DNA of 8,192 bases, taken from assembly GCA_030149585.1 (NCBI GenBank), contig JASFBJ010000163.1:1-8192 (forward strand), in the 5' to 3' direction. The translations under genes were made by a program, and so were the position numbers. The first letter of the stretch is position 1, and each line of letters begins with the position of its first letter. Positions 5,808-8,192 of the stretch are shown piece by piece. The DNA is from Desulfobacterales bacterium. Its GTDB lineage: Bacteria; Desulfobacterota; Desulfobacteria; Desulfobacterales; JASFBJ01. The notes under the pieces were generated by a model. The model made no database searches. It was not told where the DNA came from and was given only the letters and a program-made list of their open reading frames with translations.

Positions 5808-6896
5808 TTATTGCCTTTGAGAATCAAAAACAACATTGCCCTTATAATCAAAAATAATATTTTGAATAAAAATGTCTTTTCCTGCAAATACTTTTGCAGC
5901 TTTAACTATTAATCTTCCAACATGAGAGATAACCTCAGGGTGCTTGTCGAGTATTAAATCAAATGCATGTCTGGCAGTATTCGCAGATAATATATTTTTT
6001 GCAAAGTCTTGATTATTTGTAATTTCAAATGACCAGGCTGAGAGTTTTTCTAAACTTAAAACAGACTTTGCTGCATGAGTATGTGGTACTCCCTGAGCCA
6101 TTTTTACAGCTTTTCCAAAAAAAACAGCGATAATAATCTTTTCAAAACCCATTTTAACTGCTGCTTCCAACGACATTTTAAAAAAATCACCAATTTGAAT
6201 AAAAGCTTCTTCGGAAAGCGTCTTGAATATTTCCTGAGAAAATCTTTCGCTTCTGCGGCCGGTTGTAAAAATTACTTTTTTTAAACCAGCGGCCCTTGCA
6301 ACCGATAATGAAGATTTAATCGTTGCAATATAAGCCTCATGGGACATTGGTCTTTCAAGGCCTGTGGTTCCAAGAATTGATATGCCGCCTATAATTCCTA
6401 ATCGTGCATTTAATGTTTTTTCAGCAAGTTTTTCCCCTTCAGGCACAAAAATTTCAACTTTTACTGCTCTGTTTAAATCATCTAATGATTCCCTGACAGC
6501 CTGAGTAATCATTTTTTCAGGGCCCTGGTTTATTGCAGCTTTTCCAGGCTTAACTTCAAGTCCGGGTTTTGTAACAATTCCAACACCCTTTCCTCCGGTG
6601 ATAGATATTTTTTTTTGATTTTCATTATTATAAAGTGTTACTATTGCTCCGATCCTTGCCTTATGGGTAATATCAGGATCATCCCCGGCATCCTTTATAA
6701 CCATGCATTCCGCTTTGTTTTCGCCATAAGATCTACAGGTATATATTGGAATTATGATTTTTTTCCCTGTCAGTAATTCTATTTGCACAAAGGGAGGTTT
6801 TTTTTTATTTAAAATAAAAAAAAGAGCGCCCTTTACCGCTGCTGCCGCAGCGGTTCCAGTTGTAAAACCGGTTCTCAGCCTTTTTTTCACTGACAT
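5808..6896 (-). CDS. cbiD: Cobalt-precorrin-5B C1-methyltransferase
   Basis: CbiD methylates C1 of cobalt-precorrin-5B to give cobalt-precorrin-6A. It has no homology to the other corrin methyltransferases and is a marker of the anaerobic route. The 362 residues match the family length. Hallmarks: LRTGFTTGTAAAAAVKGAL at 7-25, IKDAGDDPDITHKA at 67-80, GGKGVGIVTKPGL at 101-113, GKAAINQGP at 118-126, and further on LGTTGLERPMS followed by TGRRSE. The ATG at 6896 sits directly before the conserved RTGFTTGT motif, so the start is well placed. Only a weak GGATG lies before it. It is separated from cbiC by 75 nt, the largest gap inside the operon. It ends 15 nt before cbiET. Confidence 0.95.
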   Translation of the reverse strand: MSVKKRLRTGFTTGTAAAAAVKGALFFILNKKKPPFVQIELLTGKKIIIPIYTCRSYGENKAECMVIKDAGDDPDITHKARIGAIVTLYNNENQKKISITGGKGVGIVTKPGLEVKPGKAAINQGPEKMITQAVRESLDDLNRAVKVEIFVPEGEKLAEKTLNARLGIIGGISILGTTGLERPMSHEAYIATIKSSLSVARAAGLKKVIFTTGRRSERFSQEIFKTLSEEAFIQIGDFFKMSLEAAVKMGFEKIIIAVFFGKAVKMAQGVPHTHAAKSVLSLEKLSAWSFEITNNQDFAKNILSANTARHAFDLILDKHPEVISHVGRLIVKAAKVFAGKDIFIQNIIFDYKGNVVFDSQRQ

Positions 6897-6971
6897 AAAA
6901 TCATCCAGCGCAATTTTGTGGATTTATTTCTTTCCGTGACCCTAACCTGCATGCTTTCATGCTCACCAAGT
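6897..6971 (-). other. cbiC-cbiD intergenic spacer with small hairpin
   Basis: A 75-nt gap, the only sizeable one within the operon. It contains a perfect 5-bp stem, GCATG (6949-6953) and CATGC (6958-6962), around a 4-nt loop (AAAG on the operon strand), about 10 nt after the cbiC stop. No run of U follows, so it does not look like a terminator. It could be an mRNA processing or stability structure, or chance. Confidence 0.35.
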
Positions 6972-7589
6972 CTAATTTTTTAATAAAGCAAGTTTTATCA
7001 GTGCATTTACCACACTTGCAGCAATATTTGAACCGCCTTTTCTGCCGATATTGGATATATACGGATAATCCAGTTCAATAAGCGCTGCCTTTGATTCAGC
7101 AGCATTTACAAAACCTACCGGGAGTCCTATAATTAAAGCTGGTTTTGCTTTTTTTGCCTTTACCAGCTCAATAAGGCGCAAAAGAGCTGTAGGGGCATTT
7201 CCAATCACATAAATACCGTCTCGCATATCAGTTATTGCCGCATCTACTGCTGCTTTTGCTCTGGTAATTTTGTTTTTTAATGCAATCTGTTTGATTTGCG
7301 GATCTTTCATAAAACATTTTACCTGTGAACCGAGTCGATCAAGATCGCTTTTTCTGATTCCTGCCTTTGCCATATTGGTATCAGTGATAATTATTTTTCC
7401 ATTTCGCAAAGCATTTATTCCACAGGATATGGCATCTTTGTGAAAACAGATGGATTTGATATATTCAAAATCAGCTGAAGTATGAATCATCCTTTGCACA
7501 ATCGACCATTTATCAGAAGGGAAATTATGCGTACCTGCCTCTTTATCGATTATCTTAAAACTTAAGGCTTCAATTTCATTTGGTTTCAT
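6972..7589 (-). CDS. cbiC: Cobalt-precorrin-8 methylmutase
   Basis: CbiC (CobH family) moves the methyl group from C11 to C12 of cobalt-precorrin-8, producing cobyrinate and ending the corrin-ring stage. The 205 residues agree with the family length. The catalytic histidine is in RMIHTSADF (H36). Other hallmarks are TDTNMAKAGI at 69-78, VIGNAPTALL at 128-137, GLPVGFVNAAESK at 155-167 and GRKGGSNIAAS at 182-192. No signal peptide is seen. It is the first gene of the operon, 81 nt after the preceding minus-strand gene. The ATG at 7589 has a weak GTGAG 5 nt upstream. Nothing in the sequence departs from an ordinary CbiC. Confidence 0.95.
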   Translation of the reverse strand: MKPNEIEALSFKIIDKEAGTHNFPSDKWSIVQRMIHTSADFEYIKSICFHKDAISCGINALRNGKIIITDTNMAKAGIRKSDLDRLGSQVKCFMKDPQIKQIALKNKITRAKAAVDAAITDMRDGIYVIGNAPTALLRLIELVKAKKAKPALIIGLPVGFVNAAESKAALIELDYPYISNIGRKGGSNIAASVVNALIKLALLKN

Positions 7590-7670
7590 AAAAATCTCAC
7601 TTTTTTAGTTTATAATTTCGACATGATTTAACAAAACATGCAGCTATATATGGTAAACGCCTCAGCTTTT
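7590..7670 (-). promoter_or_regulatory. Leader of the cbi operon
   Basis: This 81-nt gap lies upstream of cbiC. On the minus strand a TATAAA at 7614-7609 could be a -10 element, about 20 nt before the ATG. The -35 is poor: TTGTTA at 7634-7629 is only 14 nt away. TATATA near 7650 is another possible -10. The gap is too short for a standard cobalamin riboswitch, and I see no B12-box-like sequence. The upstream gene has the same orientation, so readthrough into cbiC is also possible. Confidence 0.3.
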
Positions 7671-8192
7671 CTAAACAGCAAGAAAAATATGATAGATAAT
7701 AAAAGGGCGTTTTTTTAAATCATGACTGGTTTCATCAATAGGCATATCCGGCAGTATTTGAGATCGTAAAAGTCGCCTTGGAGGTTTAAGCTTGAGTTCC
7801 TTCGCCTTTTTTTGAACGTATCCATCTATGCCGGAACTGGCTTTGCCTGTTTCTCCGTCAAAAACATATCCGAGCATGGCTCCTGTTTCCATAAAAGGCG
7901 CATACTGACCGGTAATAAAGCGCATCATTCCATTATTAACGTATTCATTATTTCCAGCAACCAATCGGCCATTGGGTGAACGAACACGCAGTCTTTTTGC
8001 CTCTATAATAAAATACACTTCATGCCCAAGGCCACAAGAAACGAGAAGATCAGTGCTACCACCAAGTTTGTCTTCATCAGGATTGGAGGAAAGAATCCCT
8101 GTTTGTGGGCGAATGTCAAGTGGGCCGTTCCGAAATATCGGGATTTTTACCAACTGCCTGTAAAGCCGTATGGTAATGCTGTCCTCAAATTC
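7671..8192 (-). CDS. PD-(D/E)XK nuclease-like protein (5' end outside window)
   Basis: The frame is open to the window edge. The visible 173 residues begin ...FEDSITIRLYRQLVK, so the TTG at 8153 is an internal Leu codon and not a start. The layout fits the PD-(D/E)XK restriction-endonuclease-like fold: an acidic helix near the visible N-terminus, then D48 in STDLLV, then after a strand E64 and K66 in FIIEAKRL, and Q96 in RFITGQYAP. This gives D-x15-E-x-K plus a following Gln, the usual metal-binding core. GMMRF and GAMLGYV appear downstream. The C-terminal 50 residues are basic. No partner modification gene is visible, and the gene shares only orientation with the cbi operon. The role is unknown; a DNA-cleaving or defence function is only inference from the fold. 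Confidence 0.75.
   Translation of the reverse strand, partial: EFEDSITIRLYRQLVKIPIFRNGPLDIRPQTGILSSNPDEDKLGGSTDLLVSCGLGHEVYFIIEAKRLRVRSPNGRLVAGNNEYVNNGMMRFITGQYAPFMETGAMLGYVFDGETGKASSGIDGYVQKKAKELKLKPPRRLLRSQILPDMPIDETSHDLKKRPFIIYHIFLAV

Noticed and set aside
6949..6962. Terminator between cbiC and cbiD
   Set aside because: The hairpin is only 5 bp and no U-tract follows on the operon strand.
8151..8153. TTG start codon for the right-edge gene
   Set aside because: The frame stays open to the window edge with plausible helical residues (FEDSITIRLYRQ), so the true start is outside the window.
1..8192. CRISPR array, tRNA or rRNA gene
   Set aside because: No regularly spaced repeats and no tRNA- or rRNA-like segments were seen in the gaps between genes.

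Overview
The window is AT-rich bacterial DNA dominated by a six-gene block for the anaerobic (early cobalt insertion) route of cobalamin corrin-ring synthesis. The genes are of the cbi type (cbiD and cbiG present; no cobG or cobF-like gene seen). Together with an anaerobe-type radical SAM enzyme and IS3 debris, this suggests an anaerobe, most likely a Desulfobacterota (sulfate-reducer-like) genome. That placement is inferred from gene content and composition, not from a marker gene.

Layout. Positions 1-86 hold the last codons of an unidentified plus-strand gene. It is followed by a roughly 90-nt imperfect palindrome (102-193) and a decayed fragment of an IS3-family transposase (202-369). An AT-rich leader then precedes a GTG-started radical SAM protein with extra C-terminal cysteines (498-1955). 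Its stop lies 10 nt from the stop of the convergent minus-strand operon.

That operon runs right to left: cbiC (7589-6972), cbiD (6896-5808), cbiET fusion (5792-4569), cbiF (4572-3796), cbiG (3824-2754) and cbiH (2865-1966). Its proteins cover most of the route from cobalt-precorrin-3 to cobyrinate: CbiH (C17 methylation and ring contraction), CbiF (C11 methylation), CbiG (lactone opening and loss of the C20 fragment), CbiD (C1 methylation), CbiET (C5/C15 methylation and decarboxylation) and CbiC (C11 to C12 methyl migration). The C20 methyltransferase CbiL, the reductase CbiJ, the chelatase and the later amidation genes are not in the window. The genes are tightly packed: 15-nt gap, 4-nt ATGA overlap, 29-nt overlap and an unusually long 112-nt cbiG/cbiH overlap. 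Only 81 nt separate cbiC from the next gene, too little for a full cobalamin riboswitch.

The right edge (7671-8192, minus) is the 3' part of a gene for a PD-(D/E)XK nuclease-like protein that continues beyond the window.

I found no convincing new multi-gene system. The points most worth a second look are the cbiG/cbiH dual-coding overlap, the long palindrome, the orphan radical SAM enzyme and the nuclease-like edge protein.
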